A DNA stretch of 21,247 nucleotides from assembly GCA_023420245.1 (NCBI GenBank), contig JAEZWL010000059.1, positions 1 through 21,247 of the forward strand, in the 5' to 3' direction. Each line of letters starts with the position of its first letter. Within the stretch, counting starts at the first letter, position 1. The stretch comes from Bacillota bacterium. GTDB lineage: Bacteria; Bacillota; Clostridia; Oscillospirales; Acutalibacteraceae. The notes below the pieces were generated by a model. That model made no database searches. It was given only the letters and a program-made list of their open reading frames with translations, and was not told the origin of the DNA. A program made the position numbers and the translations under genes. Shown here piece by piece: positions 20,873 through 21,247 of the stretch.

Positions 20873-21247
20873 ATGGATCATAATATTAAAAAAGTCGTTC
20901 TCGCTTATTCCGGCGGACTCGATACATCAATCATCATACCGTGGCTTAAAGAAAATTATAACAACTGTGACGTAGTTGCGGTTGCAGCGGATGTGGGTCA
21001 GGGCGCGGAGCTGACAGGGCTGGAGGAGAAGGCCAAGAAAACAGGGGCTTCCAAGCTTTATATTGCCGACCTGAAAAAGACGTTTGCCGAAGATTACATC
21101 TGGCCGACCCTGAAGGCGGGCGCAGTCTACGAAAATAAATACCTGCTCGGAACCTCCTTTGCGAGACCGCTGATCGCCAAAAGGCTGGTTGAGATCGCGC
21201 AGGCAGAGGGCGCGGACGCCATCTGCCACGGCTGCACCGGCAAAGGA
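20873..21247 (+). CDS. argG: Argininosuccinate synthase, N-terminal part (3' cut by window edge)
   Basis: The first 125 residues of the enzyme that joins citrulline and aspartate using ATP to form argininosuccinate, the penultimate step of arginine synthesis. The N-terminal nucleotide-binding PP-loop VVLAYSGGLDTSIIIPWLKE is at about 8-27. It is followed by VVAVAADVGQGAEL, then AGAVYENKYLLGTSFARPLIAKRLVEIAQ and the conserved AICHGCTGKG at the window edge. The ATG at 20873 has GGAGG 7 bases upstream. The gene is divergent from the flavin reductase-like operon; the shared 192-base region holds both promoters and the ARG-box-like site. Identification is certain. Confidence 0.98.
   Translation, partial: MDHNIKKVVLAYSGGLDTSIIIPWLKENYNNCDVVAVAADVGQGAELTGLEEKAKKTGASKLYIADLKKTFAEDYIWPTLKAGAVYENKYLLGTSFARPLIAKRLVEIAQAEGADAICHGCTGKG

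Overview
The window reads as part of a low-to-medium GC Gram-positive genome, most likely a clostridial Firmicute of the Oscillospiraceae/Ruminococcaceae type. This rests on strong AGGAGG-type ribosome binding sites, sigma-A promoters, a near-consensus CcpA cre site, a near-consensus ARG box, a YtrA-type GntR/ABC operon, DegV and DUF975 proteins, and PBSX-like phage genes. No rRNA, tRNA, CRISPR array, insertion sequence or integrase was seen. The taxonomic call is inference.

Layout. (1) 1-3565, plus strand: the DNA-binding end of an OmpR-type response regulator, its sensor histidine kinase, and a membrane-anchored HtrA-type serine protease with a long Gln/Asn/Tyr/Pro-rich cytoplasmic tail. 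This looks like an envelope-stress module. It ends at a bidirectional terminator (3591-3620). (2) 3640-4512, minus: a DegV lipid-binding protein whose promoter is overlapped by a cre-like site. (3) 4742-6637, minus: a GntR(YtrA)-ABC ATPase-ABC permease operon, with a terminator at its end and a perfect 18-5-18 palindrome on its promoter. (4) 6789-17275, plus: a compact 10.5-kb phage-derived cluster of 15 tightly overlapping genes. It has a terminase small-like subunit, large terminase, portal, prohead protease, decoration protein, major capsid, connector, a two-part connector/unknown-domain protein, a 30-aa peptide, a LysM baseplate protein, a gp27-like hub, a spike, a gp25-like protein, baseplate J, a DUF2313 protein and a short fibre. 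(5) 17338-18597, plus: HflX GTPase with its own promoter, ending at a strong bidirectional terminator. (6) 18785-18949, minus: a 54-aa Cys-rich protein behind a structured leader. (7) 19167-20680, minus: a flavin reductase-like, DUF975, small DUF2007-like operon. (8) 20873-21247, plus: the 5' end of argG.

The most unusual part is the phage cluster. It encodes a complete-looking head and packaging motor and a nearly complete contractile-type baseplate. It has no recognisable tail sheath, no stand-alone tail tube, no tape measure, no lysis genes, no integrase and no regulator. Every frame is open and most junctions are ATGA/GTGA or few-base overlaps, so it does not look like random decay. Either a tail module was cleanly deleted, or this is a reduced particle (capsid plus baseplate with an extremely short tail) that the host may have kept. 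The 223-aa protein with an extra C-terminal domain and the 30-aa acidic peptide lie exactly where tube, chaperone and tape measure genes normally sit.
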